The position numbers and the translations under genes were made by a program. A DNA stretch of 10,301 nucleotides from NCBI GenBank assembly GCA_944326495.1, contig CALVEE010000012.1:1-10301 (forward strand), in the 5' to 3' direction. This stretch comes from Candidatus Gastranaerophilales bacterium. GTDB lineage: Bacteria; Cyanobacteriota; Vampirovibrionia; Gastranaerophilales; Gastranaerophilaceae. Of the stretch, positions 1 through 5,155 are shown in pieces; positions within the stretch are counted from its first letter, which is position 1, and every line of letters starts with the position of its first letter. A model generated the notes under the pieces. The model was not told the DNA's origin and did no database searches. It worked only from the letters and a program-made list of their open reading frames with translations.

Positions 1-54
1 TTTCTTACATTCCAAACACTCTTGTTTTAATTTATCCAATTTCTCTTTTTTCAT
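1..54 (-). CDS. Start of a partial gene, possibly a family 4 uracil-DNA glycosylase
   Basis: An ATG at 54 opens a frame that reads to the window edge without a stop, giving MKKEKLDKLKQECLECKK. A lysine-rich helix followed by a Cys-x-x-Cys pair at residues 14 and 17 is how family 4 (iron-sulfur) uracil-DNA glycosylases begin, the first cysteines binding the 4Fe-4S cluster. Those enzymes excise uracil from deaminated DNA. Only 18 residues are visible, so the family is a guess from this short pattern. There is no Shine-Dalgarno upstream; instead a perfect TATAAT lies exactly six bases before the ATG, which suggests leaderless transcription as also seen at uvrB in this window. Another small protein starting with a zinc-type CxxC would look the same. 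Confidence 0.45.
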   Translation of the reverse strand, partial: MKKEKLDKLKQECLECKK

Positions 55-60
55 AATTCT

Positions 61-66
61 ATTATA
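61..66 (-). promoter_or_regulatory. -10 box TATAAT placed for a leaderless mRNA
   Basis: On the minus strand a perfect TATAAT ends six bases before the ATG at 54, so the expected transcription start is the A of the start codon. No convincing -35 hexamer is seen at the usual distance and no Shine-Dalgarno precedes the start. Confidence 0.5.
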
Positions 67-67
67 C

Positions 68-95
68 TTGAAAAATTATAAAAATGGGTTAAAAT
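68..95 (+). promoter_or_regulatory. Candidate promoter of the plus-strand antisense RNA
   Basis: TTGAAA (68-73), a 16-base spacer and TAAAAT (90-95) form a near-consensus sigma-70 promoter on the plus strand. Predicted start is around 102, immediately before three hairpins and a U-run. No plus-strand protein follows, so a non-coding RNA is the likely product. Confidence 0.45.
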
Positions 96-104
96 AAGAA
101 TACA

Positions 105-131
105 GGCATGGGCAGCGGTAATGCCCATACC
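105..131 (-). terminator. Candidate terminator of the small peptide mRNA
   Basis: On the minus strand a 10-bp stem (131-122 with 114-105, 7-base loop) is followed by a U-rich but interrupted stretch (104 to about 92). One pair is G-U in the minus RNA but would be a C-A mismatch in the plus RNA, so the fold favours minus-strand use. The U tract is imperfect, so termination may be partial. Confidence 0.4.
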
Positions 132-138
132 CGCGTCT

Positions 139-213
139 CTAAAATAGAGACTTGAGTATAAGAACTAATGCCAGCACTAGCGTTAGTTCTTTTTCGCTGA
201 TTTTTAAAAGCAT
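139..213 (-). CDS. 24-residue hydrophobic peptide, candidate type I toxin or leader peptide
   Basis: ATG at 213 with a near-perfect Shine-Dalgarno AAAGGAGGT (218-226), stop TAG at 139-141. The peptide starts MLLKISEKE and continues with an uninterrupted hydrophobic run (LTLVLALVLIL, residues 10-20) before a final KSLF. A charged N-terminus and a leucine/valine-rich segment of 11-15 residues is what small membrane-acting type I toxins look like, though the segment is short for a full transmembrane helix. The gene has its own promoter (293-321), a 5' leader of about 73 nt that can fold so that the ribosome site and ATG sit in one loop (193-245), and an overlapping opposite transcript (102-195). 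I recognise no family. Alternatives are a regulatory leader peptide for the minus-strand gene beginning at 54, or chance. The much stronger ribosome site makes this reading preferable to the longer TTG-initiated frame in the same place. Confidence 0.5.
   Translation of the reverse strand: MLLKISEKELTLVLALVLILKSLF
161..194 (+). terminator. Intrinsic terminator of the plus-strand RNA
   Basis: Stem 161-171 with 180-190 (11 bp, one U-G wobble at 169/182, 8-base loop) is followed directly by a run of T (190-194). The wobble becomes an A-C mismatch on the minus strand, so the structure fits a plus-strand RNA better. It lies inside the small peptide gene on the opposite strand. Confidence 0.55.
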
Positions 214-245
214 ACTTACCTCCTTTCTCTTTAAAAGTCAGCGAA
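193..245 (-). promoter_or_regulatory. Stem-loop enclosing the ribosome site and start codon of the small peptide mRNA
   Basis: In the minus-strand RNA the 5'-leader octamer TTCGCTGA (245-238) pairs perfectly with TCAGCGAA (200-193), which forms codons 5-7 of the peptide. After one mismatch a further seven A-U pairs form between TTTTAAA in the leader and TTTAAAA at codons 2-4. The Shine-Dalgarno and ATG are left in a loop of about 18 bases. This may limit translation, as 5' structures do in several type I toxin mRNAs; the effect is inferred. Confidence 0.45.
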
Positions 246-292
246 TGCTGTTTAAAAATCTTCTGCTTGTATTCTCTTTTCAAGGTATGAAA

Positions 293-321
293 ATTCTAAC
301 AGAATATTTGTTATAAATCAA
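293..321 (-). promoter_or_regulatory. Promoter of the small peptide mRNA
   Basis: On the minus strand TTGATT (321-316), a spacer of exactly 17 bases, then TAGAAT (298-293), preceded by TG in the extended -10 position. Predicted start is about 286, giving a leader of about 73 nt ahead of the ATG at 213. Confidence 0.55.
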
Positions 322-348
322 TATATTTTCCGTGCATTTCCCAAAACA

Positions 349-370
349 GTAGGTCAGGCATTGCCTGACA
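349..370 (-). repeat. Palindromic dispersed repeat, copy 1 (inverted)
   Basis: A 22-bp unit whose core is the palindrome GTCAGGCATTGCCTGAC followed or preceded by GTAG. It is the exact reverse complement of the unit at 427-448, so the two bracket a 56-bp AT-rich centre. A third, nearly identical unit lies at 5903-5924. Confidence 0.8.
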
Positions 371-426
371 AAAAATTAAGAACATTCAAACAGAAAAGCA
401 TTTAAACCTTCATTTTAACAAGTTAA

Positions 427-448
427 TGTCAGGCAATGCCTGACCTAC
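427..448 (+). repeat. Palindromic dispersed repeat, copy 2; may end the flavin reductase transcript
   Basis: Core GTCAGGCAATGCCTGAC followed by CTAC, an exact inverted copy of 349-370. It sits 9 bases past the stop codon of the minus-strand rubredoxin fusion gene, where its hairpin could stabilise or end the mRNA, although no proper U-run follows on that strand. Confidence 0.8.
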
Positions 449-457
449 AAGACTTTC

Positions 458-1060
458 TTACAACTTCTCGAAATCAGCTGCGCCATGTTTACATATCGGG
501 CAGATAAAATCCGGCGGTAAATTTTCACCTTCGTAAATATAACCGCAGATTTTACATATCCAGCCTTTTTTAGCAGCTGGCTGCGGACGGGGTTTAATAT
601 TTTTCTGGTAATAAGTATATGTAACAGTCGGTTCATCCGATAAAATTTCTGCAGCGACAAGCTGTCCAATAAAGAGGGTATGCGTGCCTAAATCGATTTC
701 TTGTTTAACGTAAGCTGACATATAAGAATTTGTATTCTGCGTAATATACAAAACGCCGTTAGGACTTCTTTTTGTGTCATAAAAAGAAGCAAATTTATCA
801 GTATCGCGTCCGGAATGAAATCCGAAATGCTCAAAAATTTCAAATTTAGCGCTTTCTGAAAGAATTGAAACATTAAACTTTTTAGTTCTTTGGATCATTT
901 CATTTGTGTAATTCTTTTTATTTACGGCAATTGCAATCTGCAGCGGGTCAGATGTAACCTGCATAACGGTATTAATAATGCATCCGTTATCTTTTTCTCC
1001 CTCATTTGCAGTCAAAACATAAAGCCCGTAGCCGATATTAAACAAAACATTATTATTCAT
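458..1060 (-). CDS. Flavin reductase domain fused to rubredoxin (high-molecular-weight rubredoxin type)
   Basis: Residues 1 to about 155 match the FMN-binding split-barrel flavin reductase family, with the typical opening in which the protein 'can do X with its flavin' segment GLYVLTA is followed by a conserved NTVMQVTSDPLQIAIAV-like strand. Residues 166-200 form a rubredoxin with the iron ligands C169-x-x-C172 and C187-P-x-C190; the loop between the pairs is short, as in rubredoxin domains of rubrerythrins. This is the architecture of Hrb of Moorella, which passes electrons from NADH through FMN and the iron site to a flavodiiron protein that reduces oxygen or nitric oxide. The start at 1060 has a good ribosome site (AAGGGAG). 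Cytosolic, no signal peptide. It stands alone here: no flavodiiron gene is adjacent. The family call is firm; the physiological partner is inferred. Confidence 0.88.
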   Translation of the reverse strand: MNNNVLFNIGYGLYVLTANEGEKDNGCIINTVMQVTSDPLQIAIAVNKKNYTNEMIQRTKKFNVSILSESAKFEIFEHFGFHSGRDTDKFASFYDTKRSPNGVLYITQNTNSYMSAYVKQEIDLGTHTLFIGQLVAAEILSDEPTVTYTYYQKNIKPRPQPAAKKGWICKICGYIYEGENLPPDFICPICKHGAADFEKL

Positions 1061-1084
1061 ATAAAACTCCCTTATTACACTATG

Positions 1085-1106
1085 CTATTACAACATATAA
1101 TAATAG
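1085..1106 (-). promoter_or_regulatory. Inverted repeat upstream of the rubredoxin fusion gene
   Basis: CTATTA and TAATAG, separated by 10 bases, flank the region where a promoter for the gene starting at 1060 should lie. It could be an operator or just AT-rich chance. It does not match a textbook Fur or PerR box. Confidence 0.2.
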
Positions 1107-1122
1107 TGCAATAAAGTAAATA

Positions 1123-2232
1123 TTATTTAAATTGTTCGTATAGCCAGCCTTTTTCTTCCAAAAATCTCAAAAGTGCCTGCCGGTTTTGGGGAATATCGGC
1201 TCTGGTTTTACCTTCAAGCCTTGTATCATCACCGTATGTACCGTTGATTTTTTCGCTGATAATACCCCATTCTTTTTCTGAAACTTCCCAGCCATCACTA
1301 TCCCAAGGTTTTCCAGTTACTGATTCTACAATTTCTTTATACATTTCTACTTGTTTAGCTGTCATCATCTTGGCAGGAATTTTTTGCCCGTTTTCATCGT
1401 ATACTGTTTTACCATTATCATCGACAAGGTAAGAGTTTTCTGCCCACGCAAGCCGTGCTTTCATCTCTTCTGCTGTATATTTTCCGTTTTTTTCGAGGTT
1501 AGAGGGCGAAAAGTTAGAGAATTCACAAATATCACCGCCGCAGCAAGCTTCATTATCCACTGTACTCATTAGTCTTGTATAAGCATCAAGATTCAATTGC
1601 TGGTAAAAACTGGATTCTTGATTGTCGCCTTCTTTCATAAGCCAGGTATTAAGCTGTTTTATCTGCTCTTTTTTTATTTCAATAATTTGTTTTTGGCTTA
1701 GTTCCACCCCGTACATTCGTTTCGCGTCAGATTTTAAAGATTCAATTCCACTATCCAGCCAGCTTTGCATGTCTTCAAGGATTTCTTCTTTCATGTTGTA
1801 CTTTTTAGCAAGTTCATCATTGGATAATGCTCCCTCAAGGTTTTTACCGTTAGTACAGCGGATATCCCAACCCTTACTCTCAACATTACTCTGAAATCCG
1901 TCTCTATTTCTATCAATACAGAACCATTTATCAATATCTCGCTTTGCAAACTCTTTCATTTGCTCCATGCAAGCTTTATTCCGCTCCTCATCGGTAACGA
2001 TACCATCTCTATTTTTATCTAGAGCGCATGTCCGCCTGTACTCTTTTTCTGTAATATACCCGTCTTTATCGATATCCAGCTCTTTGAATATACTTTCATT
2101 TACTTTAGGGTTATTACGCATAAAGGTTTCTTTATCGCAGCCTTCAATCCCGTTTGGATTCCAGGCGGTTTGTGAATTTTCAATATGCTTGAATTCCATC
2201 TTCAAATTATGAATACCTTTAATATCTGTCAT
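1123..2232 (-). CDS. Cytosolic EF-hand protein with three calcium-binding loops, function unknown
   Basis: A 369-residue protein with three EF-hand loops in its N-terminal third: D53-E64 (DIDKDGYITEKE), D72-E83 (DKNRDGIVTDEE) and D107-E118 (DRNRDGFQSNVE). Each has acidic or Asn ligands at 1, 3 and 5, Gly at 6 and Glu at 12. A degenerate fourth motif with DSDG lies at 311-314. The middle (145-200) is helical and charged; the rest matches no family I know. There is no signal peptide or membrane segment, so it probably acts in the cytoplasm or is exported by an unrecognised route. Eight cysteines, including a CCGGDIC cluster at 230-236, may bind a metal or form disulfides. Start chosen at 2232 for its AAAGGAG ribosome site. 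It follows the 88-residue gene by 65 bases on the same strand and is probably co-transcribed. Confidence 0.8.
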   Translation of the reverse strand: MTDIKGIHNLKMEFKHIENSQTAWNPNGIEGCDKETFMRNNPKVNESIFKELDIDKDGYITEKEYRRTCALDKNRDGIVTDEERNKACMEQMKEFAKRDIDKWFCIDRNRDGFQSNVESKGWDIRCTNGKNLEGALSNDELAKKYNMKEEILEDMQSWLDSGIESLKSDAKRMYGVELSQKQIIEIKKEQIKQLNTWLMKEGDNQESSFYQQLNLDAYTRLMSTVDNEACCGGDICEFSNFSPSNLEKNGKYTAEEMKARLAWAENSYLVDDNGKTVYDENGQKIPAKMMTAKQVEMYKEIVESVTGKPWDSDGWEVSEKEWGIISEKINGTYGDDTRLEGKTRADIPQNRQALLRFLEEKGWLYEQFK

Positions 2233-2297
2233 AATAAATCTCCTTTTCTATTAATAACGGCAACAATACAAAAAACTTTAATTATTGTTACAAATTA

Positions 2298-2564
2298 TTA
2301 ACCTAAATTATCTCGCGGAGGGAAAATACTGCTATTCATAGCCTGATTTCGGGCCTCACTTTTCATTGTACTGATTTCTCCTCTAATCGTTGAAATTTCT
2401 TGCATAAGTTTGGCCTTGCTCTCTTTAGGACAATCCGGATGGTTTAAAATTTTCTTTTTTGCTCTAATAGCCTTTTCTTTTTCTTCAATAGTTGATGTAC
2501 GTTCAGGTATCCCTTTATATGCACTCTCAACAAATTTTTCAAATGAAACACTGTCTCCAGCCAT
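2298..2564 (-). CDS. Small coiled-coil hypothetical protein
   Basis: An 88-residue, strongly charged and helical protein (Lys/Glu-rich between residues 20 and 75, likely one helical hairpin or coiled coil), with a single Cys in HPDCPKE and no membrane segment. I do not recognise it. It is credible as a gene because it has a good ribosome site (AAAGGAG, 7 bases before the ATG) and a near-perfect promoter upstream (2639-2668). It is the first gene of a two-gene operon with the EF-hand protein and is divergent from the XRE regulator, which is the obvious candidate to control it. It could be a partner or chaperone of the EF-hand protein; that is speculation from position. Confidence 0.65.
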   Translation of the reverse strand: MAGDSVSFEKFVESAYKGIPERTSTIEEKEKAIRAKKKILNHPDCPKESKAKLMQEISTIRGEISTMKSEARNQAMNSSIFPPRDNLG

Positions 2565-2633
2565 AGTAAAACTCCTTTCTGGTAGTAATGTAATTAAATT
2601 TTGGGGTAAAAAAATCTTATTAGAATGCTTTCT

Positions 2634-2646
2634 ACTATATTATAGT
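2634..2646. promoter_or_regulatory. Candidate operator: perfect inverted repeat over the -10 box
   Basis: ACTATA-T-TATAGT is a perfect 6+1+6 palindrome that covers the minus-strand -10 box (2639-2644). It sits between the XRE regulator gene and the operon it faces, where a repressor site would be expected. Short TACTA elements also recur at 2633, 2649 and 2681. Confidence 0.35.
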
Positions 2647-2668
2647 CATACTAAGCTCTATTTGTCAA
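2639..2668 (-). promoter_or_regulatory. Promoter of the coiled-coil / EF-hand operon
   Basis: On the minus strand a perfect TTGACA (2668-2663), an 18-base spacer and a perfect TATAAT (2644-2639). Start expected near 2632, giving a leader of about 68 nt. This is the closest match to consensus in the window, which suggests high expression unless repressed. Confidence 0.7.
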
Positions 2669-2689
2669 GTCTTATAATCTTACTAAAAT
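2662..2689 (+). promoter_or_regulatory. Promoter of the XRE regulator gene
   Basis: TTGTCA (2662-2667), 16-base spacer, TAAAAT (2684-2689). Its -35 box shares five bases with the -35 box of the opposite promoter, so polymerase cannot occupy both at once. Start expected near 2696. Confidence 0.5.
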
Positions 2690-2728
2690 CTTTATCCGTT
2701 TGATAAAAAATAGTATCCTGTTGTTGAG

Positions 2729-3043
2729 ATGGGTGAAATTTCAAGAAAATTAGGTTTAAGAATAAAAGAATTGCGGGAAAAGCGGGGGCTTACGCAGTTG
2801 AAACTTGCTGAAATTCTAAATATGGAAGCATCAAATCTTTCTAAGATTGAAAGAGGAGTTCAGATTCCCAAAGAAGAAAGCCTTGAAAAAATATCAACGG
2901 CACTCGGCGTAGAGGTTAAGGAATTATTTAATTATGAGCATTTCACCGATAAAAAGAACTTAATTACCCGGATAAACGGAATACTAGAAGCATCTGACGT
3001 TAGGACCGTACAGAAATATTACAAGCTTTTAATAAATCTATAA
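2729..3043 (+). CDS. XRE-family helix-turn-helix transcriptional regulator
   Basis: A 104-residue protein. Residues 8-66 form a classical Cro/C1-type helix-turn-helix: helix 2 TQLKLAEIL (22-30), recognition helix around EASNLSKIERG (33-43), then the conserved tail ending in GVEVKELF. The last 35 residues are helical and may dimerise; no enzymatic or sensor domain is present. This single-domain form is typical of phage-like and stand-alone repressors. Only a GAG directly before the ATG resembles a ribosome site, so translation may be weak. It is divergent from the coiled-coil/EF-hand operon, with overlapping promoters and a palindrome in between, so it most likely represses that operon and possibly itself. 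The rpmI promoter follows its stop codon closely. Confidence 0.85.
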   Translation: MGEISRKLGLRIKELREKRGLTQLKLAEILNMEASNLSKIERGVQIPKEESLEKISTALGVEVKELFNYEHFTDKKNLITRINGILEASDVRTVQKYYKLLINL

Positions 3044-3049
3044 CATTGC

Positions 3050-3078
3050 TTGACAGGGGTAAATCTTTATACTAAACT
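3050..3078 (+). promoter_or_regulatory. Promoter of rpmI-rplT
   Basis: A perfect TTGACA (3050-3055), 17-base spacer and TAAACT (3073-3078), starting just after the XRE stop codon. Start expected around 3084, leaving a leader of about 65 nt before rpmI that could carry L20 autoregulation. Confidence 0.6.
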
Positions 3079-3083
3079 CAAAC

Positions 3084-3134
3084 ATGCCGAAGTATAGTGC
3101 TGTGGTATGCCTTGCTCGGTTTCAATGCAAATAA
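3084..3134 (+). CDS. Possible 16-residue leader peptide ahead of rpmI
   Basis: An ATG lies at the predicted transcription start and opens a short frame, MPKYSAVVCLARFQCK, ending 15 bases before the rpmI start. It would be read from a leaderless end, five bases after the -10 box. The same bases can also fold into a weak CCGA/TCGG-closed hairpin. It could be a regulatory uORF or chance; no ribosome site and no family support it. Confidence 0.2.
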   Translation: MPKYSAVVCLARFQCK

Positions 3135-3149
3135 AAAAGGAGAAACAAA

Positions 3150-3359
3150 ATGCCAAAAATGAAAACACACCGTGCAGCAGCTAAGAGATACAAAGTTACA
3201 GGCACGGGCAAAATCACAAGAAGACATGCAGGTATCGGCCACTTGCTTCAACACAAATCGGAGTCAAGAAAACGTAAGATTTTCGGAGACGTTGTAATTT
3301 CTGAATCTCACGAAAAATTGATTTCTAAAGAGTTACCTTACAAGAAGTATGCCAGATAG
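3150..3359 (+). CDS. rpmI: 50S ribosomal protein L35
   Basis: A 69-residue, Lys/Arg/His-rich protein beginning MPKMKTHRAAAKRYKVTGTG, the signature opening of bacterial L35, followed by the conserved HLLQHKS-x-x-RKRK segment. L35 binds 23S rRNA in the large subunit. Length is close to the family norm of about 65. The ribosome site AAAGGAG is well placed. It is followed after 12 bases by rplT, the usual pairing. The usual first gene of this operon, infC, is not upstream: an XRE regulator is there instead, and rpmI has its own promoter. Confidence 0.97.
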   Translation: MPKMKTHRAAAKRYKVTGTGKITRRHAGIGHLLQHKSESRKRKIFGDVVISESHEKLISKELPYKKYAR

Positions 3360-3371
3360 GAGTGTTGAATT

Positions 3372-3722
3372 ATGAGAATTAAACGTGGAAATGTATGTCG
3401 CAACAGACACAAGAAAATATTAAAACTTGCAAAAGGTTTTAAAGGTGCTAGAAGCAGAATATTTAAAGTAGCTAACATTGCTGTAATGAAAGCTCTTAAA
3501 TATGCTTACAGAGACAGACGCGCTACAAAACGCAACATGCGCCGTTTGTGGATTGTAAGAATTAATGCAGCAGTCAGAGAACAAGGAATGAGCTATTCAA
3601 GATTTGTTAACGCCTGCAAAAAAGCTAACATTCAGGTTAACAGAAAAATGCTTGCAGATTTAGCTGTTAACGACAAAGAGGCTTTTTCTGTAGTTGTTGA
3701 AGCTGCTAAAGCTGCTTTATAA
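3372..3722 (+). CDS. rplT: 50S ribosomal protein L20
   Basis: A 116-residue basic protein with the L20 pattern: MRIKRGNVCRNRHKKILKLA at the start, then GFKGARSRIFKVA, the arginine-rich RDRRATKRNMRRLWI helix and the C-terminal RNA-binding domain with SYSRF-type and NRKMLADLAV segments. L20 is essential for early assembly of the large subunit on 23S rRNA, and in many bacteria represses its own operon by binding the leader RNA. Length is normal (about 117). An AGGAG ribosome site overlaps the rpmI stop region, so the two genes are translated from one mRNA. A strong terminator follows directly. Confidence 0.97.
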   Translation: MRIKRGNVCRNRHKKILKLAKGFKGARSRIFKVANIAVMKALKYAYRDRRATKRNMRRLWIVRINAAVREQGMSYSRFVNACKKANIQVNRKMLADLAVNDKEAFSVVVEAAKAAL

Positions 3723-3734
3723 GATAATGTGTTT

Positions 3735-3772
3735 AAAAAGTCCGTACTAATTTATTTAGTGCGGACTTTTAA
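3735..3772 (+). terminator. Intrinsic terminator after rplT
   Basis: A 15-bp stem (3736-3750 with 3756-3770, one G-U pair, 5-base loop) starting with AAAA and ending in TTTT. It ends the ribosomal protein operon. Confidence 0.9.
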
Positions 3773-3793
3773 TATTAAAAATAGTGTGTGTAT

Positions 3794-5155
3794 ATGAAAA
3801 TTGAAGCTATTCGGAGTAAGAATATTTGTTTTAGTGCAGGCCAGGTAAGAGTCTTTTCTGATTTTGACAGAACATTTCTGCCATCTTCGCATAGTGATTT
3901 TGTAAAAAAAATGGATTATAAATTCGTAAAGTCCTTGCAGGAATATTTCAAAGATTTTAGGAATTTTCTGGATAAGACCGGTAAAGATTTGAACTTTACA
4001 ATTACAACAGGCCGTACATTCGGGGAATTTAAGTCTATGGCAGAGATCGCAAGAAAACGGGGCTTTAAAATGCCTCTGCCGCACAGCTTAATTGCTAAAA
4101 ACGGAAGCGACGAATATTTAAGAACCGGTGATGACAAGACTTTCTACAATGGCGGTGCATTTCCTTTCAGTTATGATGTAACAAATAAAGAAAAAGAAAA
4201 ACAAATTGAAAAACTCTCGGGCTGGAATGGCAAGGAGGTAAAAGAGTTTTTGTATAGAATATTCCATTCGCATAATTTAACCGTTATTGAGGCTGATTCT
4301 GAGCACAGAAGTGCAGAATACGGTTCCGGAGCTTTATTTAACATACCGGAAATGGATGCCGAGAATACAATAGGACTTAGAAGAGACGGGAATTTAAAAG
4401 CATATATAGCATATCCTTGCCGCGAAACAGCTCAACTGCGTAAAGAAATAGCAGAAGAATTTAGGAAGCATCGCATTCAATACATTGAAAAACACGATAA
4501 AATAAGACGAGAGCGGAATCTTTTTGCGTATGAACCGAGGTTTTCATCTGATACAGGTTTAACTAAACTTTATGACGCAAAAGAAGGTGTAATATCGGCA
4601 AAAAAGAATAATAATCTTGCTATTGTATCAGGTAATGGCTCAAATGACTTTGAAATGCTAAATCCGGCAGAATACCTTATCGAATTTATTGAGGATAAAG
4701 CTTTGCGCTCAAGGATTAAAGAAAAAATTAATAATCCGGAAGCTGTTATAGAAGAATTGGATGCATCTCCCGAGCTTACTAAAATATATCAAAAAATGCC
4801 TTTCATAGGTATAATTGTTAAAGATAAGAATGAGCACGGTATATATGAAAAATTAGCTCCTTTTACTGAAGGTAAATACAAGAAATTAATTGTTACAGAA
4901 CAATTTAAGCTAAAAGACGGAATAGAAGATGCAATAAAGCTTTACTGCAAGCAAAATCCCGATTATGAAAAAAATCTTTCTTCTGATATAAAGAGGGTTG
5001 TAGACACAAATTGTAATAGCGGCGGCAATAACGGCGGAGATGCGCCCGAGAAATCCAATTTGTGGAAATATTTTATAGCAGGCGGAGGGATACTGCTTGC
5101 AGGAAGCGGGATTTACATTTACCATAAAAACAAAAAAATACCGGATAATAGATAA
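3794..5155 (+). CDS. HAD-superfamily phosphatase-like protein with C-terminal membrane anchor
   Basis: Numbering is from the GTG two codons earlier (3788), an alternative start; ATG at 3794 is preferred as the commoner codon, and neither has a ribosome site. HAD motifs are complete: motif I D25-F-D27-R-T29 (nucleophile and acid/base), motif II TTGR at 73-76, a Lys near 260, and motif IV GNGSNDFEML at 282-291 with the metal-binding Asp. The motif IV form resembles Cof-type and sucrose-phosphate phosphatases, which hydrolyse sugar phosphates. A large insert between motifs II and III (about 105-255) is the substrate cap. Residues 340-395 are an extra domain, followed by a Gly/Asn-rich linker (410-418), one hydrophobic helix (about 427-446) and a basic tail ending KNKKIPDNR. 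With no signal peptide it is probably tail-anchored. It faces a convergent unknown gene and shares its terminator. The substrate is unknown. Confidence 0.8.
   Translation: MKIEAIRSKNICFSAGQVRVFSDFDRTFLPSSHSDFVKKMDYKFVKSLQEYFKDFRNFLDKTGKDLNFTITTGRTFGEFKSMAEIARKRGFKMPLPHSLIAKNGSDEYLRTGDDKTFYNGGAFPFSYDVTNKEKEKQIEKLSGWNGKEVKEFLYRIFHSHNLTVIEADSEHRSAEYGSGALFNIPEMDAENTIGLRRDGNLKAYIAYPCRETAQLRKEIAEEFRKHRIQYIEKHDKIRRERNLFAYEPRFSSDTGLTKLYDAKEGVISAKKNNNLAIVSGNGSNDFEMLNPAEYLIEFIEDKALRSRIKEKINNPEAVIEELDASPELTKIYQKMPFIGIIVKDKNEHGIYEKLAPFTEGKYKKLIVTEQFKLKDGIEDAIKLYCKQNPDYEKNLSSDIKRVVDTNCNSGGNNGGDAPEKSNLWKYFIAGGGILLAGSGIYIYHKNKKIPDNR

Larger units (their letters stand above)
102..195 (+). ncRNA. Candidate antisense RNA opposite the 24-residue peptide gene (possible type I antitoxin)
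   Basis: From the promoter at 68-95 to the U-run at 190-194 the predicted transcript is about 94 nt with three hairpins: 105-131, 135-151 (GTCTCT/AGAGAC, 5-base loop) and the terminator 161-190. It is complementary to nearly all of the small minus-strand peptide gene (139-213), from about codon 7 past the stop codon. A short structured RNA, divergent in direction and overlapping the 3' part of a tiny hydrophobic ORF, is the layout of type I antitoxins such as RatA opposite TxpA or SR4 opposite BsrG. No long ORF with a ribosome site is present in it. Expression and pairing are inferred only. Confidence 0.45.

Noticed and set aside
89..283. 64-residue minus-strand frame over the peptide locus
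   Set aside because: It begins with TTG right at the predicted transcript start, has no ribosome site, and reads through three hairpins. The 24-residue frame with a near-perfect ribosome site fits much better.
3752..4084. 110-codon minus-strand frame inside the HAD gene and rplT terminator
   Set aside because: It lies antisense to a clear HAD domain with intact motifs and has no ribosome site, so it is a shadow frame.
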